This document shows, piece by piece, positions 14,874 through 23,946 of a stretch of DNA of 39,777 nt; positions within the stretch are counted from its first letter, which is position 1, and the number at the start of each line of letters is the position of its first letter. Made by a program: the position numbers and the translations under genes. Location of the stretch: positions 1 to 39,777 of the forward strand of contig JAGWSB010000016.1 of the NCBI GenBank assembly GCA_028876375.1, read 5' to 3'. Source of the stretch: Chloroflexota bacterium. GTDB lineage: Bacteria; Chloroflexota; Limnocylindria; P2-11E. The notes beneath the pieces are model-generated. The model was given only the letters and a program-made list of their open reading frames with translations. It was not told where the DNA came from and did not search any database.

Positions 14874-16688
14874 GTGGTGAGCGACGCCCAGCAGCGCATC
14901 CGCAACTTCTGCGTCATCGCGCACGTCGACCACGGCAAGACGACCCTCTCCGACCGGCTCCTCGAGCTGACGGGAACGGTCGCCGCGCGGCAGATGCGCG
15001 ACCAGATGCTCGATTCGATGGACCTCGAGCGCGAGAAGGGCATCACCATCAAGGCGCGCGCCGTCCGGATGGAGTGGACCCACGACGGCTCGAGCTACGA
15101 GCTGAACCTCATCGACACCCCCGGCCACGTCGACTTCAACTACGAGGTGAGCCGCTCGCTCGCGGCGTGCGAGGGCGCCGTCCTGCTGGTGGACGTGTCG
15201 CAGGGCATCGAGGCCCAGACGCTGGCGAACGCGTATCTCGCCGTCGAGCAGGGCCTGGAGATCATCCCGGTCATCAACAAGGTCGACCTGCCGAACGTCG
15301 ACCTCGATCTCGTGCGCGAGGACCTCCGCTCGACGCTCGGATTCAAGGACGAGGAGATCCTCCTCTCCTCGGGCAAGACCGGGCTCGGCGTGCGCGAGAT
15401 CCTCGACGCCGTCGTGACGCGCGTCCCCCCGCCGAAGGGCGATCCCGCCGCGCCGCTGCGCGCGCTCATCTTCGACTCGCACTACGACCCCTACCGGGGC
15501 GTCGTCGCGCACGTCCGCGTGGTCGACGGCGCCGTGGCGGTCGGCGACCAGATGCTGCTCATGGCGACCGACAAGCAGGGCGAGCTCCTCGAGCTCGGCA
15601 CCTTCGCGCCGGAGGCGCGCCCGTGCGAGCGTCTCGCGACGGGCGAGGTCGGCTACCTCGCGACGGGCCTCAAGACCGTGCAGGACTGCCACGTCGGCGA
15701 CACGGTGACGCTCGCGGACCGCCCCGCGCGCGAGCCGCTCCACGGCTATCGCCCGGCGAAGCCGATGGTCTTCGCCGGCATCTACCCGACCCGCTCCGAC
15801 GACCACCCCGCGCTCCGCGACGCGCTGGAGAAGCTGAAGCTCAACGACGCGTCGCTGGTGTACGAGCCCGAGACCTCGCAGGCGCTCGGGTTCGGCTTCC
15901 GCTGCGGGTTCCTCGGCCTCCTCCACATGGAGATCATCCAGGAGCGCCTCGAGCGCGAGTACGACCTCGACATCATCGCGACCGCGCCCTCCGTCGAGTA
16001 CCAGGTGCTCACCACGCGCGGAGCCGAGGTGCCCATCGACAACCCGGCGATGCTCCCCGATCCGACGACGATCGCCGAGACGAGGGAGCCGTGGATGAAG
16101 GTGACGATCATCGCGCCCACGCAGCACGTCGGCCCGGTCATGGAGCTGGCGCAGGGGAAGCGCGCGACGCTCGTCGAGATGACCTACGTCGACCCGACGC
16201 GGGCGATGCTGCGCTACGACATGCCGCTCAGCGAGGTCATCGTCGACTTCTACGACCAGCTCAAGAGCCGCTCGCAGGGCTACGCCTCGCTCGACTACGA
16301 GCTCGCGGGATACCGCGCCGCCGACGTCGTCCTGCTCGAGGTCCTCGTCGCCGGCGTGCCCGTCGACGCGCTGTCGACGATCGTCCACCGCGAGCGCGCG
16401 CCGTACGTCGGGCGGACGCTCGTCTCCAAGCTCCGCGGCCTCATCCCGCGGCAGCAGTTCGACGTGCCCATCCAGGCCGCCATCGGGGGCAAGATCGTCT
16501 CGCGCGAGACGGTGAAGGCGCTGCGCAAGAACGTTCTCGCGAAGTGCTACGGCGGCGACATCACCCGCAAGCGCAAGCTCCTCGAGAAGCAGAAGGCCGG
16601 CAAGAAGCGGATGAAGATGGTGGGCCAGGTCGAGATCCCGCAGGAGGCCTTCCTCGCCGTGCTCCGGGCGGGGGAGGAGACGGCGTGA
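14874..16688 (+). CDS. lepA: Elongation factor 4 (LepA GTPase)
   Basis: [31 protein letters not shown]...[18 protein letters not shown]...[28 protein letters not shown]...INKVDLP...[39 protein letters not shown]. Confidence 0.96.
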   Translation: MVSDAQQRIRNFCVIAHVDHGKTTLSDRLLELTGTVAARQMRDQMLDSMDLEREKGITIKARAVRMEWTHDGSSYELNLIDTPGHVDFNYEVSRSLAACEGAVLLVDVSQGIEAQTLANAYLAVEQGLEIIPVINKVDLPNVDLDLVREDLRSTLGFKDEEILLSSGKTGLGVREILDAVVTRVPPPKGDPAAPLRALIFDSHYDPYRGVVAHVRVVDGAVAVGDQMLLMATDKQGELLELGTFAPEARPCERLATGEVGYLATGLKTVQDCHVGDTVTLADRPAREPLHGYRPAKPMVFAGIYPTRSDDHPALRDALEKLKLNDASLVYEPETSQALGFGFRCGFLGLLHMEIIQERLEREYDLDIIATAPSVEYQVLTTRGAEVPIDNPAMLPDPTTIAETREPWMKVTIIAPTQHVGPVMELAQGKRATLVEMTYVDPTRAMLRYDMPLSEVIVDFYDQLKSRSQGYASLDYELAGYRAADVVLLEVLVAGVPVDALSTIVHRERAPYVGRTLVSKLRGLIPRQQFDVPIQAAIGGKIVSRETVKALRKNVLAKCYGGDITRKRKLLEKQKAGKKRMKMVGQVEIPQEAFLAVLRAGEETA

Positions 16689-17152
16689 AGATCGAGCCCG
16701 AGCTCGAGCATCCCGCTCAGGGCATCGCCTCGGCGTTCCTGCGCGCCATCGTCGACGACGACGCCGCGGCGGTCTTCGAGCGCCTCTCGCAGCGCACGCG
16801 CGGGCTCCTCGAAGGCCTGCACGCGGCGCGCAGCGGCGGCGCGCTCGTCGCCGAGCGCGACGTCGCGGCCGTCGTCGCGCCGCTCCGCACGTCGGTCGTC
16901 GCGGCGCTCGGCGGGGTCGAGCGGATCGGCCGCTTCGGCGTCTCCGGCGCGCGCGTCGTCGACCGGCACACCGCGTACGTCCTGCTCCTGGCCGACGTCG
17001 AGAAGGAAGGCCTCCTCACGGAGGACGACTGGCGGCCGGCCCACCTCCTCGCCTTCGTCCACGAAGCGCGCGACTGGGTGGTCGACCTCGAGCGCACCGC
17101 GGCGCTCTCCGCCGACGCGGAGCTCCCGGACCCGCTGGGGAGCGTGCGGTGA
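16685..17152 (+). CDS. Hypothetical protein (about 155 aa) between lepA and hemW
   Basis: GTG start overlapping the lepA stop (GTGA) and 4-nt overlap with hem[52 protein letters not shown]...[32 protein letters not shown]. Confidence 0.75.
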   Translation: MKIEPELEHPAQGIASAFLRAIVDDDAAAVFERLSQRTRGLLEGLHAARSGGALVAERDVAAVVAPLRTSVVAALGGVERIGRFGVSGARVVDRHTAYVLLLADVEKEGLLTEDDWRPAHLLAFVHEARDWVVDLERTAALSADAELPDPLGSVR

Positions 17153-18312
17153 GGGGCGTCTCGCTCTACGTGCACGTGCCCTTCTGCGCGTCGCGCTGCC
17201 CCTACTGCGACTTCGCGACGGCGCCCGCGACGTCGCCCATGCGCGCGCGGTACCTCGAGGCGCTGGCGCGCGAGATCGAGCGCGAGGGGACGGCCCTCGG
17301 GCGCCCGCGCCTGCGCAGCGTGTTCTTCGGCGGCGGCACGCCGAGCCTGCTCGACCCGCCGGAGGTCGCGCGCCTCGGCGACGCGATCCGCCGCGGCTTC
17401 GCCGCCCGGCCGCGCCCGCGCGAGGTCACCGTCGAGGCGAACCCCGCCACGCTCGACCGCGCGCGCCTCGACGCCTGGCGCGGTCTCGGGCTCACGCGGC
17501 TCTCTCTCGGCGCGCAGTCGCTGTCGCCGCGCGGGCTGCGCGCCCTCGGGCGCACGCACCAGCCGGAGGACGTGCCCGCGGCGGTCGAGGCCGCGCGGTC
17601 GCTCGGGCTCCGCGTCGGGATCGACCTCATCTTCGGCTGGCCGGGGCAGTCGATCGACGAGTGGCGCGACGACGTCGACGCCGCCGTCGCGCTCGGGCCG
17701 GACCACCTCTCGTGCTATCCGCTGGAGCTCGAGCTGGAGCCCGAAGCGAGCGTCGTCAACTGGCCGGGCGGAGGCTGGACGGCCGTCGAGCGGTGGCGGG
17801 AGGCGGCCGCGGCGCGGCAGCCCGACGACCGCGGCCTCGCCGTGCGGTACGCGGTCGCGGAGCGGCGCCTCGCGCGCGCCGGCTACCGCCACTACGAGAT
17901 CTCGAATTGGGCGAAAGAGGGCGCGGTCTGCCTGCACAACGCGACGTACTGGCGCAACGGCGCGTGGCTCGGCGTCGGCGCCGGCGCGCACTCGCACCTC
18001 GAGCGCGTGCGCTCCCACCGCCCGGTCGCGCTCGCGCGCTACCTCGCGGACGTCGAGCGCGGCGCGGCGCGGATCGTCGACGACCGTAGCGACGAGGCCG
18101 TCGACGGCGCGATGCTCGCGCTGCGGCGCGACACCGGCATCGACCTCGCCCGCTTCGCCGTTCGCTGCGGCTCCGACGCGCGGGAGCGCGTCGCGCGGGC
18201 GCTGCGCGGCGTCGACGGCCGCGGGCTGGTGCGCTGGACGGGCGATCGCGTGACGCTCACGCCGCGCGGACGGATCCTCGCGAGCGAGGTCTTCGTTCGA
18301 CTGTTGCCGTGA
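17149..18312 (+). CDS. hemW: Radical SAM HemW-like protein (coproporphyrinogen III oxidase-like)
   Basis: VSLYVHVPFCASRCPYCDFAT (CxxxCxxC), FFGGGTPSLLDP, GLTRLSLGAQSL, GIDLIFGWPGQS, YEISNWAKEGAVCLHNATYWRNGAWLGVGAGAHSHL. Confidence 0.93.
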   Translation: MRGVSLYVHVPFCASRCPYCDFATAPATSPMRARYLEALAREIEREGTALGRPRLRSVFFGGGTPSLLDPPEVARLGDAIRRGFAARPRPREVTVEANPATLDRARLDAWRGLGLTRLSLGAQSLSPRGLRALGRTHQPEDVPAAVEAARSLGLRVGIDLIFGWPGQSIDEWRDDVDAAVALGPDHLSCYPLELELEPEASVVNWPGGGWTAVERWREAAAARQPDDRGLAVRYAVAERRLARAGYRHYEISNWAKEGAVCLHNATYWRNGAWLGVGAGAHSHLERVRSHRPVALARYLADVERGAARIVDDRSDEAVDGAMLALRRDTGIDLARFAVRCGSDARERVARALRGVDGRGLVRWTGDRVTLTPRGRILASEVFVRLLP

Positions 18313-18328
18313 TCGATCACGAGGCGTC

Positions 18329-18348
18329 TGAGGGGCCGAGCCCCCTCA
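18329..18348 (+). repeat. GC palindrome / possible weak terminator after hemW
   Basis: TGAGGGGCCGAGCCCCCTCA, followed by TCGTCTCT. Confidence 0.45.
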
Positions 18349-18428
18349 TCGTCTCTTGCGTGCGTCGCGTGGACGCGCTATGCCTTGCGCGCGTTGGAAC
18401 GACACCGATGAGCGCTGTGGGAGGCGAC

Positions 18429-18782
18429 ATGCAGGACGAGACCACCGGGACGAACTGGGGTCAGGGTGAGCAGGAGCCGGGATCGATCTGGCCCGCGCCG
18501 CAGCCCCCGATGCCGACCCCGCCGATGCCGGCGACCCCCGCACCGAAGCCGAGCGGCCGCAAGTCCACCGCGCGCAAGAAGACGACGGCGCGCAAGAAGA
18601 CCACCGCACGCAAGGCGACCGCGCGCAAGAAGACGACCGCACGGAAGAGCACGGGGCGCCGCAAGAGCACCGCGCGCAAGAGCACCGGGCGCAAGACGAC
18701 ACGGAAGACGACGCGTCGGTCGACGGCGCGCAAGGGCACGCGGAAGTCGACGCGCAAGAGCACGCGCCGCCGGCGCAAGTAA
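18429..18782 (+). CDS. Histone H1-like Lys/Arg/Thr-rich basic protein
   Basis: MQDETTGTNWGQGEQEPGSIWPAPQPPMPTPPMPATPAPKPSGRKSTARKKTTARKKTTARKATARKKTTARKSTGRRKSTARKSTGRKTTRKTTRRSTARKGTRKSTRKSTRRRRK*. GGAGG 4 nt upstream of ATG 18429. The ORF track start (18309) overlaps the hemW stop and is less likely. Confidence 0.8.
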   Translation: MQDETTGTNWGQGEQEPGSIWPAPQPPMPTPPMPATPAPKPSGRKSTARKKTTARKKTTARKATARKKTTARKSTGRRKSTARKSTGRKTTRKTTRRSTARKGTRKSTRKSTRRRRK

Positions 18783-18801
18783 CGATCGGGCAGCGACGAC
18801 G

Positions 18802-18827
18802 AAAGAGCCGCCGAGAGGCGGCTCTTT
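18802..18827. terminator. Bidirectional Rho-independent terminator between convergent genes
   Basis: AAAGAGCCGCC-GAGA-GGCGGCTCTTT perfect 11-bp stem, with TTTCCTTTAG after it on + and TTTCG on -. Confidence 0.9.
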
Positions 18828-18830
18828 CCT

Positions 18831-18938
18831 TTAGTTCCTCTTACCGCGGCCCATTCCCGGCTTGCGGCCGTGGTTCGCTCTCTTCGAGCGCCAGCCGAGC
18901 TTGCCGGTCGTCTTGCGCTTCTTCTGACCCTTGCCCAT
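18831..18938 (-). CDS. Small basic 35-aa protein, possible bL37-type ribosomal protein
   Basis: Reverse complement reads MGKGQKKRKTTGKLGWRSKRANHGRKPGMGRGKRN*. Stop sits 3 nt from the terminator stem. SD-like GGAAGGTGG upstream. High-GC third positions. Not in the ORF track (too short). Confidence 0.68.
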   Translation of the reverse strand: MGKGQKKRKTTGKLGWRSKRANHGRKPGMGRGKRN

Positions 18939-19371
18939 CCGCGCCACCTTCCATCGTGAAGAGCTGGAGCTGCAGGACGCGCGTCGGGGGCGCGATGAGC
19001 TCCGTCACCAGCCATTGTCCTACGCCGGCGGCCGACGCATCGGCCGGTCGGCCGAGCTTCGCGCGGACCGCGGCGAGGCGCTTGCGACCGGTGCGCTCGT
19101 CGACCCCGGCGACGCGGCAGGCGTCCGCATGCGAGCGCTCCAGCACCTCGCGGAGGACGAACAGCGAGAGGTCCTGCCCGCGCAGCGCGTGGCGGCCGAC
19201 GAGCTCGCGCAGTCGCGCGCCGGACAGCCGCCCGCTCGCGATGCCGGCGCGGATCGCCGCCGCCGCGTCGCCGTCGACGTCCGCGACGCGCAGCAGCGCC
19301 GCGACCTCGCCGTCCGGAAGCTGGCGGATCGCGCCGAGCGTGTCAAGGGATCCGCCGCCGACGTCGTCCAT
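18841..19371 (-). CDS. Hypothetical protein, 176 aa
   Basis: MDDVGGGSLDTLGAIRQLPDGEVAALLRVADVDGDAAAAIRAGIASGRLSGARLRELVGRHALRGQDLSLFVLREVLERSHADACRVAGVDERTGRKRLAAVRAKLG...; balanced composition versus Arg/Ala-rich alternative frames. Its C-terminus overlaps the 35-aa ORF. Confidence 0.55.
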   Translation of the reverse strand: MDDVGGGSLDTLGAIRQLPDGEVAALLRVADVDGDAAAAIRAGIASGRLSGARLRELVGRHALRGQDLSLFVLREVLERSHADACRVAGVDERTGRKRLAAVRAKLGRPADASAAGVGQWLVTELIAPPTRVLQLQLFTMEGGADGQGSEEAQDDRQARLALEESEPRPQAGNGPR

Positions 19372-19420
19372 GGGGTCGCCAATGATGCACCGTGTGTCCA
19401 GCGGCGGTACCGTTCGCCGC

Positions 19421-20131
19421 ATGCCGGACGCCGCCATCGCCCAACGGCTGCGGCGCTTGCCTCTCTTCGCGCGGCTCTCCGACGAGGAGCTCGCCGATCT
19501 CGCCGCGCGCATCCGGCTGCGCCCGTACCGCCGGAGCGAGGTCATCTTCCGCAAGGACGACCCCGGGACGCACCTCTACCTCGTGCTCGAGGGGGCGGTG
19601 AAGATCTCGCTGCCGGGCGAGTTCGGCCAGGAGGCGCTCGTCGCGATCATGCGCGCGGGCGACTTCTTCGGAGAGCTCGCGCTCTTCGACCGCAGCCCGC
19701 GGTCGGCGAGCGCCGTCGCGCTCGAGGACACGCGCGCCGCGCTCCTCGCGGGCGAGGAATTCCTCGCCTTCCTCGAGCGGCACCCGACGGCCGTCCGCGT
19801 CGTTCTCGAGACGCTCGCGCGCACCATCCGCCGTCTGTCGGACCGCGTCGAGCACCTCACCTTCCTCGACGTCCCCAGCCGCGTCGCGAAGTACCTCCTC
19901 GACCTCGCGCACGAGAGCGCCGCCGTCCCGGTCGGCGCGAGCGCGGCGCCGGCGGCGCCCGCGCTCGAGCTCAGCCTCACGCAGGACGAGCTCGCGGCGT
20001 TCGTCGGAGCGTCGCGCGTGTCGGTGAACCGCGTCCTCGGCGACCTCGAGCGCCGGGAGATCGTCGGAGTGCGCCGGCGGCACATCGTCATCAAGGACCC
20101 CGACCGCCTGGCCAAGGAGATCCGGTTCTGA
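19421..20131 (+). CDS. Crp/Fnr family transcriptional regulator
   Basis: MPDAAIAQRLRRLPLFARLSDEELADLAARIRLRPYRRSEVIFRKDDPGTHLYLVLEGAVKISLPGEFGQEALVAIMRAGDFFGELALFD...LSLTQDELAAFVGASRVSVNRVLGDLERREIVGVRRRHIVIKD; cNMP-binding plus HTH_Crp. Confidence 0.93.
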   Translation: MPDAAIAQRLRRLPLFARLSDEELADLAARIRLRPYRRSEVIFRKDDPGTHLYLVLEGAVKISLPGEFGQEALVAIMRAGDFFGELALFDRSPRSASAVALEDTRAALLAGEEFLAFLERHPTAVRVVLETLARTIRRLSDRVEHLTFLDVPSRVAKYLLDLAHESAAVPVGASAAPAAPALELSLTQDELAAFVGASRVSVNRVLGDLERREIVGVRRRHIVIKDPDRLAKEIRF

Positions 20132-20565
20132 TGGCGAAGAAGAAGCCTCTCGTCCTCATCGTCGAGGACGACTCCGACCTCGGCCTGTCGATCGTCGAGT
20201 ACCTGAAGGAGGAGGGGCTCGACGCGAAGCTCGCGCGCGACGGGGATCAGGCCATGCGGATGGTCGACTCGCTGTCGCCGGCCGTCGTGGTGCTCGACCT
20301 GATGATGCCGAGGCGGGACGGCTTCAGCGTCCTGCGCGAGCTGCGCTCCGACGGCCGCATCGCGACGCTCCCGGTCATCGTCGTCACCGCGATCTTCGGC
20401 CTGTCCGAGCGCCTCTACGCCACCGAGCTGGGCGCCGCCGACTACGTGACCAAGCCCTTCAAGCTCGACGAGCTGCTGTCGCGGATCGTCGGGCTGCTGC
20501 CGGCCGAGGCGCGGCCGGCGGGGGCGCCCGAGCAGGCGCCGAAGAGCGGCGGCGGCGCTTCTTGA
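20131..20565 (+). CDS. Response regulator, receiver domain only
   Basis: MAKKKPLVLIVEDDSDLGLSIVEYLKEEGLDAKLARDGDQAMRMVDSLSPAVVVLDLMMPRRDGFSVLRELR...VIVVTAIFG...GAADYVTKPFKLDELLSRI. TGATG overlap with the upstream crp/fnr gene. Confidence 0.93.
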   Translation: MAKKKPLVLIVEDDSDLGLSIVEYLKEEGLDAKLARDGDQAMRMVDSLSPAVVVLDLMMPRRDGFSVLRELRSDGRIATLPVIVVTAIFGLSERLYATELGAADYVTKPFKLDELLSRIVGLLPAEARPAGAPEQAPKSGGGAS

Positions 20566-20589
20566 CGCTGGCGTCGAGGGCCTGATAGC
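20562..20589 (+). promoter_or_regulatory. Putative sigma70-type promoter for the hrcA operon
   Basis: TTGACG (20562-20567), 16 nt, GATAGC (20584-20589), immediately upstream of CIRCE. Confidence 0.5.
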
Positions 20590-20593
20590 CTCG

Positions 20594-20620
20594 TTAGCAC
20601 TCCCGAGGGGAGAGTGCTAA
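20594..20620. promoter_or_regulatory. CIRCE operator (HrcA binding site)
   Basis: TTAGCACTC-N9-GAGTGCTAA, exact match to the consensus inverted repeat, abutting hrcA. Confidence 0.97.
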
Positions 20621-21414
20621 TGGCCCAGAAGACACCCTATCGGCTTCCCGAGCTGGCGCCGCGGCAGCGGGACATCCTGCATGCCGTCATCCGCGAGCAC
20701 CTGGAGAGCGCGCATCCGGTCGCGTCGGCCGCGCTGGTCCAGCGCTACCGCCTGCCGGTGTCCTCGGCGACGGTGCGCAACGAGCTCGCGATGCTCGAGG
20801 AGCTCGGCCTGCTCACGCACCCGCACACGTCGGCGGGCCGCGTGCCCACCGACCTGGGCTACCGCTACTTCATCGAGAGCCTCATGCCGCGCCCCGACAT
20901 CGACGAGGACGAGCGCGTCACCCTGAGCCACCAGTTCCGGCAGGCGCCGGACGACACCGCCGACCGCCTGCGCCTCGCCGCGTCGACGCTCGCGCGTCTC
21001 ACGGCCGAGGCGGCGATCGCGACGTTCGACGCCGTCGTCGACCTCGACCGCGTCACCTGGACGCGCGAGATCCACTACGAGGGCGTCGAGCTCGTCCTCG
21101 AGCAGCCGGAGTTCGAGCGGCGCGACCTGGTCCGCGAGGTGATGGCGCTCCTCAACGACCGGGCGCTCCTGGCGCGGGTCCTGCCGCTGGGCCTCGGCGA
21201 GGGCGACGTCGCCGTGACCATCGGAGGCGAGCTCGCGGTCGAGGCCCTGCACGCGTTCGCGCTCGTGGTCGGGAGGTACGGCTCGCCCGAGCGCCCCGCG
21301 GGGTACGTCGGGGTCGTCGGTCCGCGGCGCATGGACTACCGGCGCACCATCGGCGCCGTCCGTTACATCGGTGAGCTCATGAGCGACCTCGTGGGCCCCG
21401 CCGGGGGTGCGTGA
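20620..21414 (+). CDS. hrcA: Heat-inducible transcription repressor HrcA
   Basis: MAQKTPYRLPELAPRQRDILHAVIREHLESAHPVASAALVQRYRLPVSSATVRNELAMLEELGLLTHPHTSAGRVPTDLGYRYFIESLM...GVVGPRRMDYRRTIGAVRYIGELMSDLV, after a perfect CIRCE. Confidence 0.96.
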   Translation: MAQKTPYRLPELAPRQRDILHAVIREHLESAHPVASAALVQRYRLPVSSATVRNELAMLEELGLLTHPHTSAGRVPTDLGYRYFIESLMPRPDIDEDERVTLSHQFRQAPDDTADRLRLAASTLARLTAEAAIATFDAVVDLDRVTWTREIHYEGVELVLEQPEFERRDLVREVMALLNDRALLARVLPLGLGEGDVAVTIGGELAVEALHAFALVVGRYGSPERPAGYVGVVGPRRMDYRRTIGAVRYIGELMSDLVGPAGGA

Positions 21415-21942
21415 TGGACGATCCCATCGACGCCCAGGCGACCGACCTTCAGAACAAGGTCGACGAGCTGACGCGGGACCTGCAGCGCGTCGCCGCGGAC
21501 TTCGCGAACTACCGCCGCCGGAACGAGGCGGAGCGCTCGGACTTCGCGCGCTTCGCCAAGTCGGAGCTCATCGAGAAGCTGCTCGAGGTGCTCGACGGCT
21601 TCGACCGCGCGCTCGAGACGGTGCCCTCGGACTACCGCGACGCGCCGTGGGTCGAAGGCATCTGGCTCGTCGAGCGCAAGCTGCGCGACATCCTCGCCGC
21701 GGAGGGGCTGGAGGCCGTCGGGTCGGTGGGGAAGCCCTTCGATCCGTACGTGCACGAGGCCATCGCGCACGTCGATTCGTCGGAGCCGGAAGGCACCGTC
21801 GTCGACGAGGTGCGCAAGGCCTACAAGCTCCACGACCGCATCCTGCGGCCCGCTCTCGTCACGGTCGCGAAGGGGCCGCGCGGGAGCACCGACAGCAACG
21901 ACAACAACGACACACGCGCGCGCGGAAAGGGGAACAACGGCC

Positions 21943-21950
<8 letters not shown>
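21414..21950 (+). CDS. grpE: Nucleotide exchange factor GrpE
   Basis: [57 protein letters not shown]...[50 protein letters not shown]. Confidence 0.95.
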
Positions 21951-23853
<1,903 letters not shown>

Positions 23854-23854
23854 C

Positions 23855-23923
23855 CAGGCTCGCGGCTTCGCCGCGTGCATCGTCTGAGCGCGCGCGGGAC
23901 CGGCGACGCCGGATCCCGCGCGC
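23855..23923 (+). repeat. Two-hairpin intergenic element, copy 2 (dnaK-dnaJ spacer)
   Basis: CAGGCTCGCGGCTTCGCCGCGTGCATCGTCTGAGCGCGCGCGGGACCGGCGACGCCGGATCCCGCGCGC: hairpin 1 CGCGGC-TTC-GCCGCG; hairpin 2 GCGCGCGGGACCGGC-GAC-GCCGGATCCCGCGCGC with one bulged A. Confidence 0.65.
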
Positions 23924-23946
23924 TGCCTCTCTGAGAACATAGACAG

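Noticed and set aside
14796-16388. 530-aa minus ORF antisense to lepA
   Set aside because: The plus strand is unambiguous LepA; the antisense is D/R/V/H-rich with no motif.
18556-18780. Short-period repeats considered as a CRISPR-like array
   Set aside because: Repeats are in-frame codons of a K/R/T-rich protein, without regular unique spacers.
23855-23923. dnaK-dnaJ hairpins as a simple Rho-independent terminator
   Set aside because: No T-tract follows (TGCCTCTCTGAG), and the same two-hairpin architecture recurs after eno; reported instead as an element of unknown function.
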